Source: a virus. Taken from it: a stretch of 27,579 nucleotides of DNA. The stretch is taken from IMG/VR virus record IMGVR_UViG_3300033146_001838, positions 1-27,579 of that record; one strand, 5' to 3'. Below, piece after piece: positions 7,184 to 15,328 of this stretch. The position numbers and the translations under genes were made by a program. Numbering within the stretch: position 1 is the first letter of the stretch; every line of letters begins with the position of its first letter. Under the pieces are notes generated by a model. That model did not search any database and was not told the origin of the DNA. It saw only the letters and a program-made list of their open reading frames with translations.

Positions 7184-7860
7184 AAATAGTTTCTGACAAT
7201 CCTCTTGTTTTATTGTCTGGTTTTCGAATTAGTGCAGACAAAGTTAATCAGCTTTTAAATTTTTCAGAACGTGAAGGGAAAATGAGAAGAGTGTCTACAG
7301 AACAAATGTGCAATCGCCTTGTTGATGCTATAGATAAGTTGAGTCCTATGCTTTTGGATAATATGGACTATCTCATTGTTAAATCTACAGTGTATGAAAA
7401 TCACGCAAAGAATCTAGGTATAGCGGTCGAGGACCTTACGCAAGGTAACAAAAAAGATGCTTTTCTCGAGGCTGTTTTAGAGTTTGGAAAGGAAAATATA
7501 GTAATGTCAGAGAAAATGGATATGTCAGATATTGCGGCTTTGATGCTAGAGTATGAAAGAATGCAGAAAAAAGCCGATGCTCTTCGTCAAGACATTGAGA
7601 GGGCAGTTTTGGCCCACGGCAAGACGATTGTAGTTGGAAATGTTCGTGCCTCCTACTTATCGCCTAAGAAATTCTACGATCATCGTTCTGCTGTTTTGGA
7701 TAAATTTCCAGATGCTTCGTTCAATAAAATTTCTGGTCCTGTTATCTCAAAATATACGTCTGAACCAAAAGTGTCGTGGGCAAAAGTTACAAAGTCTCTT
7801 GGCATAAATGTTGTTGGTAAGGTAATTTTTCCTGCCTCCTGTAAAGTAAAGATACTGTGA
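7180..7860 (+). CDS. Hypothetical coiled-coil phage protein
   Basis: This 226-residue protein starts at an ATGA overlap. A predicted coiled coil (LEYERMQKKADALRQDIERAVLA, ~residues 128-150) precedes a small beta segment, KTIVVGNVRASYLSPKKFYDH. That arrangement recalls phage nuclease-inhibitor or Gp157-type accessory proteins, but I cannot assign it. It is the last gene of the ParB-like operon, just ahead of a new promoter. Confidence 0.65.
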   Translation: MKIVSDNPLVLLSGFRISADKVNQLLNFSEREGKMRRVSTEQMCNRLVDAIDKLSPMLLDNMDYLIVKSTVYENHAKNLGIAVEDLTQGNKKDAFLEAVLEFGKENIVMSEKMDMSDIAALMLEYERMQKKADALRQDIERAVLAHGKTIVVGNVRASYLSPKKFYDHRSAVLDKFPDASFNKISGPVISKYTSEPKVSWAKVTKSLGINVVGKVIFPASCKVKIL

Positions 7861-7874
7861 TATACTGTATATAC
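7858..7874 (+). promoter_or_regulatory. Candidate extended -10 promoter with GTATATAC
   Basis: TG-A-TATACT (7858-7866) is an extended -10 with no good -35, in the same form as the site at 24499-24507. The palindrome GTATATAC (7867-7874) abuts it. It would drive the short gene at 7898. Confidence 0.5.
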
Positions 7875-7897
7875 TATTATGTAAAGGAAGGTTATTT

Positions 7898-8125
7898 ATG
7901 GCACGTTATCCCTTATTTCCGATTAGGCTCCGACCAGATGATCGCAGTGCAATGGAAGAAGTAAAAGCGCGGTTGGGTTTGCTAACTCTTGCAGACTCAA
8001 TTCGTTTCGCTGTTAGGTTTTTGAAGATGCAACTTAAAACTCTTTCTATGAAAGAAATCAAGAAATCGGTTCTCGATTACGAAGAAGAAAACCCGACTTG
8101 TTGGAAAATTACCACGGGTGATTAA
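7898..8125 (+). CDS. Small putative DNA-binding protein
   Basis: This 75-residue protein has a short strand (RYPLFPIRLRPDD) followed by two helices (MEEVKARLGLLTLADSIRFAVRFLKMQL), an arrangement compatible with a ribbon-helix-helix repressor. AAGGAAGG lies 8 nt upstream. It has its own promoter with a nearby palindrome and its own strong terminator, as expected for a self-regulated repressor, although this is inference. Confidence 0.65.
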   Translation: MARYPLFPIRLRPDDRSAMEEVKARLGLLTLADSIRFAVRFLKMQLKTLSMKEIKKSVLDYEEENPTCWKITTGD

Positions 8126-8126
8126 A

Positions 8127-8160
8127 AAACATAACCCGCACTGGATGGCGGGTTATGTTT
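8127..8160 (+). terminator. Strong terminator
   Basis: AAACATAACCCGC (8127-8139) and GCGGGTTATGTTT (8148-8160) form a perfect 13-bp stem with an 8-nt loop. The right arm ends in GTTT, then CTT. It separates the small regulator from the replication module. Confidence 0.85.
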
Positions 8161-8215
8161 CTTCCGTGAAGGAAAGAGGTAAACAGATTGTATCATAATT
8201 TTGTGAAGGAAGATT

Positions 8216-8938
8216 ATGGCGAGGAAAAGAATGATTGATCCTAGTTTTTGGGAAGATCCAGATATTGGTTCCTTGTCTGTTCAAGAACGGTTGCTTTTTA
8301 TTGGATTGTTCTCAAATGCAGACGATGAAGGTCGAGGAGAGGCAGATCCGCGCTATCTCCGCAAGGCTATATTCGGTTTTGACAATGATGTCTCTTTTGA
8401 TAATGTCGGTGAAATGTTGGAAAATATCGTCAAGGGGGTTAGAGGTGTTACCGTTTATGAGAAAGATGATAGAAAGTATTATGCTCTTCTGCATTGGAAG
8501 AGATACCAGAAAGTTTCTCATCCTACGGTATCTTCTATTCCCGCACCCGATGGCGTTTACGCTAATGGTGAAGGCAATAATGTCGGGGAAATCTTTCGCT
8601 ATTGGGAGAAAGCAAATGGTTCGATAACCGGTGCAGTTGCTCAAGAAATTGGCGCAATGATTGATGAGTGGGACGAGTATGTTGCCGGATTGGATGAAGT
8701 TAATTCAGATAAGAAAATCTCTGGTGTTGATGCTACGCTGGAAGCCCTGAAAATTGGCGTGCGTGCTAAGACACGTCCGCATATAAATTATATCTGGGGG
8801 ATATTAAAGAATTGGATGACTAACGGGTATAAAGCTAATGCTCCAAAATCTGGTGAAACAAAACTGGAGGTCAGTGAGGGTTTATCTATTGAAGATATAG
8901 CCAAAGCCAAAGCCAAAAAGAAAGGTGGTAAGAAATGA
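8216..8938 (+). CDS. DnaD-like phage replication organiser
   Basis: This 240-residue protein has an N-terminal replisome-organiser domain (ARKRMIDPSFWEDPDIGSLSVQERLLFIGLFSNADDEGRG), typical of phage initiators. It is followed by a DnaD/DnaB_2 domain: GEIFRYWEKANGSITGAVAQEI at ~124-145 and GVRAKTRPHINYIWGILKNW at ~181-200. Such proteins bind the phage origin and recruit the helicase loader. It overlaps the DnaC-like gene by ATGA, the usual initiator-loader pair. The 3' end has three AAAGCC repeats encoding an AK-rich tail. Confidence 0.88.
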   Translation: MARKRMIDPSFWEDPDIGSLSVQERLLFIGLFSNADDEGRGEADPRYLRKAIFGFDNDVSFDNVGEMLENIVKGVRGVTVYEKDDRKYYALLHWKRYQKVSHPTVSSIPAPDGVYANGEGNNVGEIFRYWEKANGSITGAVAQEIGAMIDEWDEYVAGLDEVNSDKKISGVDATLEALKIGVRAKTRPHINYIWGILKNWMTNGYKANAPKSGETKLEVSEGLSIEDIAKAKAKKKGGKK

Positions 8939-9636
8939 ACGGATGCCCTGATGATTGCCCTGTATGTGGAGGGTACGGAGTGGTTAGAGGTGATTTCCCT
9001 GTTGGTCATAAGAATTTCGGGAAGTTGCTTCCGTGTCCCAAAAAGAGTCCGTATTCGCAAGATCGTTATCTTAGATGTGGACTTGATAACACGGATTACG
9101 AAAAAACTTTCGCGGATTTGCTTGATGTAGGAAACACCGAAGAGGTAGTTCGAGTCTTCCGCAAGGTGATGAATAGGGGTTATGGATTGATTTACCTGTG
9201 GGGGACTTGGGGCAACGGAAAAAGCAATCTGCTTATGATCGCTGTTGCTGAGTGGTTGCGTAAGAAACAAGACGAAACTGCCGCGTATGTCAATACATCC
9301 GATGTGATTTCTGCTTTGCGGAAAGCTGAGTTTTCTTCGGATGGTGACGATGAGAAGCGCAGTCTTGAACGTTGGGCAAAGTGTACTCTTTTATGTTTTG
9401 ATGAGTTCGAGAAGGTACGCAGTACTCCGTATGGTGATGAGAAGCGTTTCCGGTTGCTAGATGAACGGTATTTGCTCGCTACTCGTAAGAAGGCGATTAC
9501 AGTCTTTGCCTCTAATATACCTCCGAAAGACTATGCTGGAGAGATATTCGATAGGCTTCGAGATAGGCGAGTAGATGCTATTGAGATGACCGGAGAAAGC
9601 GTCAGAACCGGTATGATGTGGGATGATGATGAGTAA
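8935..9636 (+). CDS. DnaC-like helicase loader ATPase
   Basis: This 233-residue AAA+ protein has an N-terminal cysteine ribbon (CPVCGGYG at 8-15, Cys34), Walker A GTWGNGKS at 90-97 and Walker B LLCFDE at 152-157. It has sensor-like ASNIPP, and arginines near the C-terminus (RLRDRR). It loads the replicative helicase on origin DNA opened by the DnaD-like partner encoded immediately upstream. Length and domain order match phage DnaC/IstB-type loaders. No replicative helicase is in the window, so the host's is probably used. Confidence 0.92.
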   Translation: MNGCPDDCPVCGGYGVVRGDFPVGHKNFGKLLPCPKKSPYSQDRYLRCGLDNTDYEKTFADLLDVGNTEEVVRVFRKVMNRGYGLIYLWGTWGNGKSNLLMIAVAEWLRKKQDETAAYVNTSDVISALRKAEFSSDGDDEKRSLERWAKCTLLCFDEFEKVRSTPYGDEKRFRLLDERYLLATRKKAITVFASNIPPKDYAGEIFDRLRDRRVDAIEMTGESVRTGMMWDDDE

Positions 9637-10036
9637 ATATATTGACCCATTTCGCTCAGAGGAAGAGCGCATCTTTTGGGGGTTTGCGAATGTTTTCCCC
9701 CAATTGGTTCCTGAATTGGAAGGTTTGAGGGTTGACGCATGTTCATACGAGGCGATTCGTTTTGATCTCGGAGGTACGAGCTACACGCCTGATTTTTATT
9801 TTCGACTCTTGAACGATGATGGATATACCGTCCTCGCCTTTATTGAAGTCAAGGGATCAAAGTTCCAGAAAGGATATAGGGACACGCGCACTAAGTTATT
9901 GAACGTGTCTTCCCTCTTCCCCGAATACGCTTTCTTCGAGGTGATGGTTAACAGCCGGTTGCGAAGAATTGAAAGTGTGAAACGGGTCTCGAAAAAACCA
10001 TTTGTTTTTATGTCGTTTCTTGGAGGTAAGAAATAA
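9623..10036 (+). CDS. PD-(D/E)XK phage endonuclease (DUF1064/VRR-like)
   Basis: This 137-residue protein has an active-site layout of the restriction-like fold: Glu14/15 in the first helix, PD at 56-57 (YTPDFYF), ExK at 75-77 (FIEVKG) and a basic Q-K-G-Y-R-D-T-R-T-K helix. This is the minimal nuclease found beside phage replication genes, likely acting in Holliday-junction or branched-DNA processing. Three consecutive ATG codons (9623, 9626, 9629) could start it. It overlaps the loader gene by 14 nt. Confidence 0.82.
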   Translation: MMMSKYIDPFRSEEERIFWGFANVFPQLVPELEGLRVDACSYEAIRFDLGGTSYTPDFYFRLLNDDGYTVLAFIEVKGSKFQKGYRDTRTKLLNVSSLFPEYAFFEVMVNSRLRRIESVKRVSKKPFVFMSFLGGKK

Positions 10037-10037
10037 T

Positions 10038-10259
10038 ATGAGTAGTTACGATGAACATATTAGCCCTCGCGATCTTTTACAAAGTGGCAAAGCTAAAAAT
10101 ATAAAAGGCTTCGGTAGAATAATTACTAAAGCGTGCTACCACTGCAAGTATGAAAGCTATCGCTTGGCAAAAGGTTTTGTTTGTGTGAAGCACAATCTAT
10201 TTTTAGGTGATGTTGGGAATACGGCAGAGTTTGGGTGTGATGATTTTAAATCAGATTGA
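10038..10259 (+). CDS. Small cysteine-rich protein
   Basis: This 73-residue protein has a CYHC...CVKH zinc-knuckle (CxxC-x10-CxxH) and a further Cys near the C-terminus. ATG 10038 follows GGAGG with a 13-nt gap, a rather long spacing. It ends the replication operon just before module C. Function unknown. Confidence 0.65.
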   Translation: MSSYDEHISPRDLLQSGKAKNIKGFGRIITKACYHCKYESYRLAKGFVCVKHNLFLGDVGNTAEFGCDDFKSD

Positions 10260-10270
10260 TCCTATTACTC

Positions 10271-10496
10271 CAAAATCACCCCCGTCACGGTGTCACAAGC
10301 AGTCACAAGTTGACCACCGGCAAAACCTATACAATCTACCCTATCCCCTGAGAAAGCCCCTTACAGGCTTTTTCAGGGGATTTTATTTTAATCTCCGGTA
10401 CCTGAAAATTCCTCAAAATTCCCCCTTGACACTGTATATACCATGTGCTAGAATGGGGTACATTCAAAAACAAACCAAGTTACGAGGAGGCATAGC
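10271..10496 (+). promoter_or_regulatory. Terminator-promoter module C
   Basis: This is a diverged copy of modules A and B. The tandem GTCACAAG sites are at 10292-10299 and 10302-10309, with AACCTATACAATCTACCCT following. The terminator stem is CCCCTGAGAAAG (10345-10356)/CTTTTTCAGGGG (10368-10379) with tail ATTTTATTTTA. The promoter has TTGACA 10426-10431, a 17-bp spacer and TAGAAT 10449-10454. GTATATAC (10434-10441) lies between -35 and -10. The leader ends in GAGGAGG ahead of radC. Confidence 0.88.
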
Positions 10497-11123
10497 ATGT
10501 TGAGAAGTTTTACGAACAGTTCAGACGTTGAATTATTAGGGGCGGTGATTGGGGGAAATGAGCAGATACAGATTGCCACAAGTTTGATTGAAACATTCGG
10601 GGGAAATCTGAAAGGGGTTTATCATGCAAGTATAAGCGAATTGAAAGCACAATATGGTTTAGGACAAGTAGGTGCCAATAGAATTAAGGCGGCGTTATTT
10701 CTTGCACCTCATCTTTATAGTCCCAGTGAAGATGATACGTATATTGTAGATAGTCCAGATTCTGTTGTTCGATATATTGAGAGAGAAATGTCTCTCTTTG
10801 AACAAGAACACCTTTACGTTCTTTTATTAAATACAAGAAATAAAATTATTGGTAAGGTGGACTTGTATACAGGAACGCTTAACTCCTCCCGTGTACGAAT
10901 TGCGGAGATTTTCAGACCTGCGATAAAAGCCAATGCAGCGGCGATTATTGTTGCTCATAATCATCCTTCTGGAAATGCTAGCCCAAGTCCAGATGATCTT
11001 TCTTTGACGAGGGATATTGTTACATTAGGAAAGATGTTAGAAATTGAGTTGTTAGATCATTTGGTAATTGGTGGTGTTGGAAATTATGTTTCGATAAAAT
11101 CACAACGAAGGATTACGTTCTAA
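10497..11123 (+). CDS. radC: RadC-family JAMM metalloprotein
   Basis: This 208-residue protein has the full RadC layout: an N-terminal helix-hairpin-helix (VYHASISELKAQYGLGQVGANRIKAA, ~41-66) and a JAMM/MPN domain with Glu104, HNHPSG at 154-159 and Asp167 (HxHx10D zinc site). RadC-like proteins are common on phages, plasmids and islands; despite the name a repair function is not established. It is the first gene under module C, with strong GAGGAGG spacing, so it should be well expressed. Confidence 0.93.
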   Translation: MLRSFTNSSDVELLGAVIGGNEQIQIATSLIETFGGNLKGVYHASISELKAQYGLGQVGANRIKAALFLAPHLYSPSEDDTYIVDSPDSVVRYIEREMSLFEQEHLYVLLLNTRNKIIGKVDLYTGTLNSSRVRIAEIFRPAIKANAAAIIVAHNHPSGNASPSPDDLSLTRDIVTLGKMLEIELLDHLVIGGVGNYVSIKSQRRITF

Positions 11124-11132
11124 GGAGAAGTA

Positions 11133-11579
11133 ATGAACATCCAAAAGAAGTGGAAGTTAGATGAACGTGAGTTAGAAGAAGAAGGTTTACCCGTTGGTTG
11201 GTTTCCTACCACAGAAAAGGAATGTTTAGACCACACGGAGGAATCTGGTTACTGGAAGGAAGGTACTGTACTTAATTCGCTTATGGGTGGGGCAATTATT
11301 TGGACACCTTTCGCTGAATATCGTCTTGCGCCAGTCTTGACAATTGACGAAATACCTAGCAAAGATTCGGATACTTTGGCTCAGTCAAACTTGCCGAAAG
11401 ATGAGTTTCACATTGCTATAAAGTATGCGGCAAAGTTTCTCAAGTCAAAATTTTTGAAAGTTGACTTTATTTCTCAATCGTCATCTGGTGATACGCTCTG
11501 GAAAATGTCTGGTGGAGATATTATCACTGTTGACCGTATTGATGCTCTTCGATTTATGGCAGATGCCAGAGGAATGTAA
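11133..11579 (+). CDS. Hypothetical protein downstream of radC
   Basis: This is a 148-residue soluble protein with AAGGAG 6 nt before the ATG and a 9-nt gap after radC. It has tryptophans in the N-terminal half (KKWKLDE..VGWFPTTEKE..GYWKEG) and an alpha/beta C-terminus. Family not recognised. Confidence 0.68.
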   Translation: MNIQKKWKLDERELEEEGLPVGWFPTTEKECLDHTEESGYWKEGTVLNSLMGGAIIWTPFAEYRLAPVLTIDEIPSKDSDTLAQSNLPKDEFHIAIKYAAKFLKSKFLKVDFISQSSSGDTLWKMSGGDIITVDRIDALRFMADARGM

Positions 11580-11583
11580 TGTA

Positions 11584-11982
11584 ATGAAGAATATTAAGAA
11601 TTGCTTTTGTAAAACAGAACTCTTTGATGATGTAGATTGTCCGGTACATGGTTTTACTCTTGTTCCACCTAGTCGGTTAGACAAAGTTACGTTTCGTGTT
11701 GAAGCGAGATTTTGGATCAAGTATACCGGTCCCACAGGCGTAATTATTCGCGATGGTTTTTATTTTGTAAGTCATGCAGTTAAGCATTTCGATACTCTTT
11801 TGTCTCTCGGTTATAGTCCAGTGATTGATCGAGAAAGTGAAAGAGAGTCTCTTATTAAAATAGCAAAGGAGTATATTGAAAATAATTTTGTGTTCAATGC
11901 GTTTGTTGCTGGTCAAATTCGCGGAGGGTGGTTCTCCGTGCAAGCTAGAACGATTTGGAATGAAGCAGAAAAAGGAGCGTAG
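11584..11982 (+). CDS. Hypothetical protein with N-terminal cysteine knuckle
   Basis: This 132-residue protein has CFC near the N-terminus and CPVHG about ten residues later, an apparent zinc knuckle (CxC-x9-CxxH), followed by an alpha/beta domain. ATG 11584 lies 4 nt after the previous stop; the longer open frame upstream only shadows that gene. Family not recognised. Confidence 0.65.
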   Translation: MKNIKNCFCKTELFDDVDCPVHGFTLVPPSRLDKVTFRVEARFWIKYTGPTGVIIRDGFYFVSHAVKHFDTLLSLGYSPVIDRESERESLIKIAKEYIENNFVFNAFVAGQIRGGWFSVQARTIWNEAEKGA

Positions 11983-11984
11983 CA

Positions 11985-12260
11985 ATGGATTTGTATTGTC
12001 AAGTGTGTGGTGAGCCGTATGATATTCTTTCTGTAGAGTCTTATGGCTTTTCACAAGAAGAGCGCGAAAAGTTTCACAATGGCGTTGGGTGTCCCGCGTG
12101 TGATTTTGGAAAGAAGGTGAAAGATAGCGTTCCATTTCGGGCGCAACTATCAGCGGCTCTTAGTGATGTTCTTGGTGATGTTCTTGGTGATGACATTGAT
12201 GGAGTCGCATCTATGATGGATGATGCGGAGTGTCTGTTTGGAGAAGCATTTTATGACTAA
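11985..12260 (+). CDS. Zinc-ribbon protein with 12-bp tandem repeat
   Basis: This 91-residue protein has CQVC at the N-terminus and CPAC near residues 36-39, a layout (CxVCGEPYD...GxGCPAC) I associate with small phage zinc-ribbon proteins. The C-terminus is acidic. Two 12-bp units GATGTTCTTGGT (12165-12188) encode DVLGDVLG. It begins 2 nt after the preceding stop and overlaps the following gene by 8 nt. Confidence 0.72.
   Translation: MDLYCQVCGEPYDILSVESYGFSQEEREKFHNGVGCPACDFGKKVKDSVPFRAQLSAALSDVLGDVLGDDIDGVASMMDDAECLFGEAFYD
12165..12188 (+). repeat. 12-bp tandem duplication in coding sequence
   Basis: Two copies of GATGTTCTTGGT in frame, encoding DVLG twice, followed by a partial third GATG. 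Copy number could vary without breaking the frame. Confidence 0.8.
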
Positions 12261-12597
12261 TCAAGATTATGTTTCGTCAGGAATTTATTCGTGTTTGACG
12301 TGTAAAAGAGAATGGAATGGCGAGGATGTTGTTGATGGTTCAAATAATACATGTCCCGATCCTGAGTGTGGTGGTATATGTAAGCGAAGTCGAGATAAGA
12401 AAGGTGTACTTGACCTTCCTCCTCGTATTTATGTAGTTGTAGAGAGTGGGTCAATTCATGAGATTCTTTACGCCGGTTTAAAAGATGGACCGGATATAAT
12501 TATTTTAGATAATGATCCGCCGGATAGCATTGGTGAACGAGCCAGCAAAATGGCAGAACGCTTGAAGAGTTCAGGTGAAGCCGTTGTTATATATTGA
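12253..12597 (+). CDS. Cysteine-rich hypothetical protein
   Basis: This 114-residue protein has an N-terminal CLTC...CPDPEC..C ribbon (about residues 14-40) and a C-terminal alpha/beta segment (IYVVVESGSIHEILYAG...DIIILDNDPPD...AVVIY). The C-terminal half resembles a small nucleotide-fold domain. Start ATG 12253 lies inside the previous gene's end. Function unknown. Confidence 0.66.
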   Translation: MTNQDYVSSGIYSCLTCKREWNGEDVVDGSNNTCPDPECGGICKRSRDKKGVLDLPPRIYVVVESGSIHEILYAGLKDGPDIIILDNDPPDSIGERASKMAERLKSSGEAVVIY

Positions 12598-12607
12598 GAG
12601 GTGAATT

Positions 12608-12928
12608 ATGGGAATAACAGATCACGATGACAATATCCATAGAGACTGGGGCGTATTGTCTCCCAATGTTTATGCAGGAGACGGGCAAGGTTGCGCTACT
12701 ATTTGGTTCCACTCTATACCGGAAGCAAGGGAAGCTATTGTAAATAATGGCAATGTGATCCCCACCGGAAAAGATGCCGGTTTATGCGAGCAATGTCGTG
12801 GAAGCTGTTCGTTTTCTGATATAGAAGAATGGAAGAGGCGCGACGACTTTCTTTGTTCTGTTTACAAGGCGCATTGGTCAAGAGAATTGAAGGCACCTGA
12901 GGAGGTCCTTAAAAATGTCCCAATTTAA
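12608..12928 (+). CDS. Hypothetical protein with CxxC motif
   Basis: This 106-residue protein has cysteines in CEQCRGSC plus a downstream Cys in FLCSV that could bind a metal. GAGGTG precedes the ATG at 6 nt. It overlaps the DUF4942 gene by 14 nt. No family recognised. Confidence 0.6.
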   Translation: MGITDHDDNIHRDWGVLSPNVYAGDGQGCATIWFHSIPEAREAIVNNGNVIPTGKDAGLCEQCRGSCSFSDIEEWKRRDDFLCSVYKAHWSRELKAPEEVLKNVPI

Positions 12929-13699
12929 TCATGATGTTGTAGTTCCTCCAACTGTTGACTCTTTGACATCTGAGTTCAAGATTGGCTTGGACTTAATAGT
13001 AGCCGGCTATAATAACATTAGAAAAGGACTGGTAACTTTGACTAGAGCCTTTGGAAAAGAATCGTATTTCTATGCCTTGCTTAATGATGTCAGACTTGGA
13101 GGTGGTGAAAGTCCTTACGATATTAAGAGTTTTGCTACTGATGTAGATGGTCTCAAGAAAGGTTTTACACAAAAGGCTTGGATGCGCGTTCTTGATATAT
13201 TGAAAATCCAGCAAGCGGTATCAAGTAAGCGGTACGAAGAAATCATGTCAGCTATCCGTAGCAAGGATGTTGAAGATTTTACTATTGAAAATATCGCTGA
13301 GATGCTCGCTCTTTTTGTGGAGAACTCAGATAAGTTTGTAAAAGAAATTTACCTAGAGGCGTTTGATGTTCTTAGACCATATAGAAAGATAAATGTTCGC
13401 GATCATAAAACGAATCAAAAGTATGGTCAGTTTGACGTTGGTATGGATTGCCAAAACTGCTCAAGATAGATAGAGCCTTTCATGCACTTGATGGTAACTT
13501 GTCTCGCTTTGATCGTGCGAATGTTTCCCCCCTTGCTGATGCTATTAGGACAACTACGAACGGACAATATGAAACCGAGTATTTTCGTGGGCGAGTATAT
13601 GGTAAAGTTGGAACTGTGCATATCACTTTTAAGCGTCAAGACCTTGTTTCTAAATTGAACGTTATCGGCGGATCAGGTAGTTTTACAGTGAAGGAGTAG
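12915..13699 (+). pseudogene. DUF4942-like gene split by a frameshift
   Basis: Two consecutive frames together match a DUF4942-type protein. The first, 12915-13469, contains LIVAGYNNIRKG and the helical core QKAWMRVLDILKIQQAV...FTIENIAEMLALF. Its 3' end goes out of frame and stops at 13469. The second, from about 13448 in another frame to 13699, carries the expected C-terminal half: DRAFHALDGNLSRFD, YETEYFRGRVY and GTVHITFKRQDLVSKLN. The second part has only a TTG and no ribosome site, so a lost or gained base near 13440-13465, a read error, or recoding is likelier than two genes. Intact DUF4942 proteins are found on plasmids and phages, with unknown function. Confidence 0.7.
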
Positions 13700-13702
13700 A
13701 AA

Positions 13703-14848
13703 ATGAACAGAGTAGTTAATTCAGAAAGAATTCCGATAAAAATGTGGCTTGACTATATTGAAAATGGTGCTTTGTCTCAGGCTCGTGATCTTGCAAATCT
13801 GTTTTTTGCTTGGAAGTGGATTGCGATTATGCCGGATAGTCACCAAGGTTATGGGATGCCAATCGGTGGTGTAATGGCTACTAAAGGTGTCATTGTGCCT
13901 AATGCCGTTGGGGTTGATATTGGTTGTGGAATGATGGCGTGCAAATTGTCTATATCAGATATAGATAGAAACGTACTTTCTGCGATAATGGATAAAATAA
14001 GAAGCGTTGTTCCTGTTGGTTTCAATCACCAAGAAGAGCCTCAGATATGGAGCGGATTTGATGATGCGCCTGATATAGAAGTTATTCAGCGAGAGTTGAT
14101 GTCAGCAAAAAAACAACTTGGAACACTCGGAGGCGGGAATCATTTTATTGAAATTCAAAAAGGTGACGATGGTCATATTTGGGTAATGCTTCACTCAGGT
14201 TCTCGCAACCTTGGATACAAAACAGCAAAAGACTATCACGACAAAGCTAAGAAGTTGTGTGAACGCTGGCGATCAGATATTCCAAATGCTGAGTTATCGT
14301 TTTTACCTATGGATACCGGTATCGGTCAAGAGTATTTTGAGGCAATGAATTTCTGCTTGAGATTTGCCGAGGAAAACAGATCTTTGATGATGAACAGAGC
14401 CATATCATCTATAAAAAGTTTTGTTGATGTAGATGTTATCAGGACTGTTAATATCCATCATAATTACGTTGCGTTTGAACACCACTTCGGGAAAAATGTA
14501 CTTGTACATAGAAAAGGAGCTACCAAAGCAACGGAAGGTTTATCAGGAATTATTCCGGGGTCTATGGGTACAAGTAGTTATATTGTTAAAGGTTTAGGAA
14601 ATGAGCAAAGTTTCATGTCTTGCTCTCATGGTGCAGGTCGGATTATGGGAAGAAAGCAAGCAAAGAGAACACTTGATTTAGCAACTGAACAAAAACGCAT
14701 GAGGGGCATTTTACACAGACTAAATTCTAATAATGATTTGGACGAAGCACCAAGCGCGTACAAAGACATTGATCTTGTTATGAGAAATCAGAAAGATCTC
14801 GTTGAGATCGATGTAAAACTCAGACCTCTTGCTGTTATAAAAGGATAG
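13703..14848 (+). CDS. rtcB: RtcB-type RNA ligase
   Basis: This 381-residue protein carries all RtcB landmarks: PDSHQGYGMPIGGV (44-57), DIGCGM with metal ligands Asp72 and Cys75, GGGNHF (143-148), HSGSRNLG with His164, IHHNY (251-255), HRKGAT (269-274), GSMGT (286-290) and SCSHGAGR (306-313), whose His309 is the expected guanylylated residue. It joins RNA 2',3'-cyclic-phosphate or 3'-phosphate ends to 5'-OH using GTP and Mn2+. Phage copies are thought to mend RNA, such as tRNA cut by host defences. AAGGAG lies 7 nt before the ATG. It looks intact. Confidence 0.96.
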   Translation: MNRVVNSERIPIKMWLDYIENGALSQARDLANLFFAWKWIAIMPDSHQGYGMPIGGVMATKGVIVPNAVGVDIGCGMMACKLSISDIDRNVLSAIMDKIRSVVPVGFNHQEEPQIWSGFDDAPDIEVIQRELMSAKKQLGTLGGGNHFIEIQKGDDGHIWVMLHSGSRNLGYKTAKDYHDKAKKLCERWRSDIPNAELSFLPMDTGIGQEYFEAMNFCLRFAEENRSLMMNRAISSIKSFVDVDVIRTVNIHHNYVAFEHHFGKNVLVHRKGATKATEGLSGIIPGSMGTSSYIVKGLGNEQSFMSCSHGAGRIMGRKQAKRTLDLATEQKRMRGILHRLNSNNDLDEAPSAYKDIDLVMRNQKDLVEIDVKLRPLAVIKG

Positions 14849-14851
14849 ATT

Positions 14852-15328
14852 ATGTTAAGAAAATCGTGGCGTTTTGTCAAAAAAATGTTTGCAAAAAAAC
14901 AGCCCAAGAATACTGGATTTAGTGGCTATATTGCAACCGATATGTGGCTTGATGAGTTAAACGATGCCAGAAACGCAAGATACCCCACAGAGTTGGAATA
15001 TCGTAAGGCTTATTTTTGCGAGCCTCAGCCGAATAATAAATGTCGTAAGTTGGCTCATCTTGAATTCTTAGGTGGTGTTCTTCCGGTCATCGACTCTGAC
15101 GGTTTGCGTTCTTCTATTCAGGCATACGCGGATGCACTTAAAGAAAGCGTAGAAGAACTCTCTCCTTTTGAAAAGCGTGATGCTATTTTAGATCATGTCC
15201 TTAGTGGAGCGTGTTGCCATCCAGATACTGATCTCCTCGCAGATTTAGGTATTCAGATTCAAGACGACATAAAAGATATTACTGAAATGTTAAGTCTGTC
15301 AATTGATAAGAAAGGCGGTGCTAAATGA
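14852..15328 (+). CDS. Hypothetical protein with basic N-terminus
   Basis: This 158-residue protein has a very basic first 20 residues (RKSWRFVKKMFAKKQPK) followed by an acidic, helical remainder with a CC pair (GACCHPD). The first 15 residues are not a clear membrane anchor. It starts 3 nt after rtcB with AAGGA from the rtcB end as ribosome site. It overlaps the next gene by ATGA. Not recognised. Confidence 0.65.
   Translation: MLRKSWRFVKKMFAKKQPKNTGFSGYIATDMWLDELNDARNARYPTELEYRKAYFCEPQPNNKCRKLAHLEFLGGVLPVIDSDGLRSSIQAYADALKESVEELSPFEKRDAILDHVLSGACCHPDTDLLADLGIQIQDDIKDITEMLSLSIDKKGGAK

Noticed and set aside
8235-8627. 130-codon alternative frame
   Set aside because: Overlaps the DnaD-like gene on the same strand with implausible composition.
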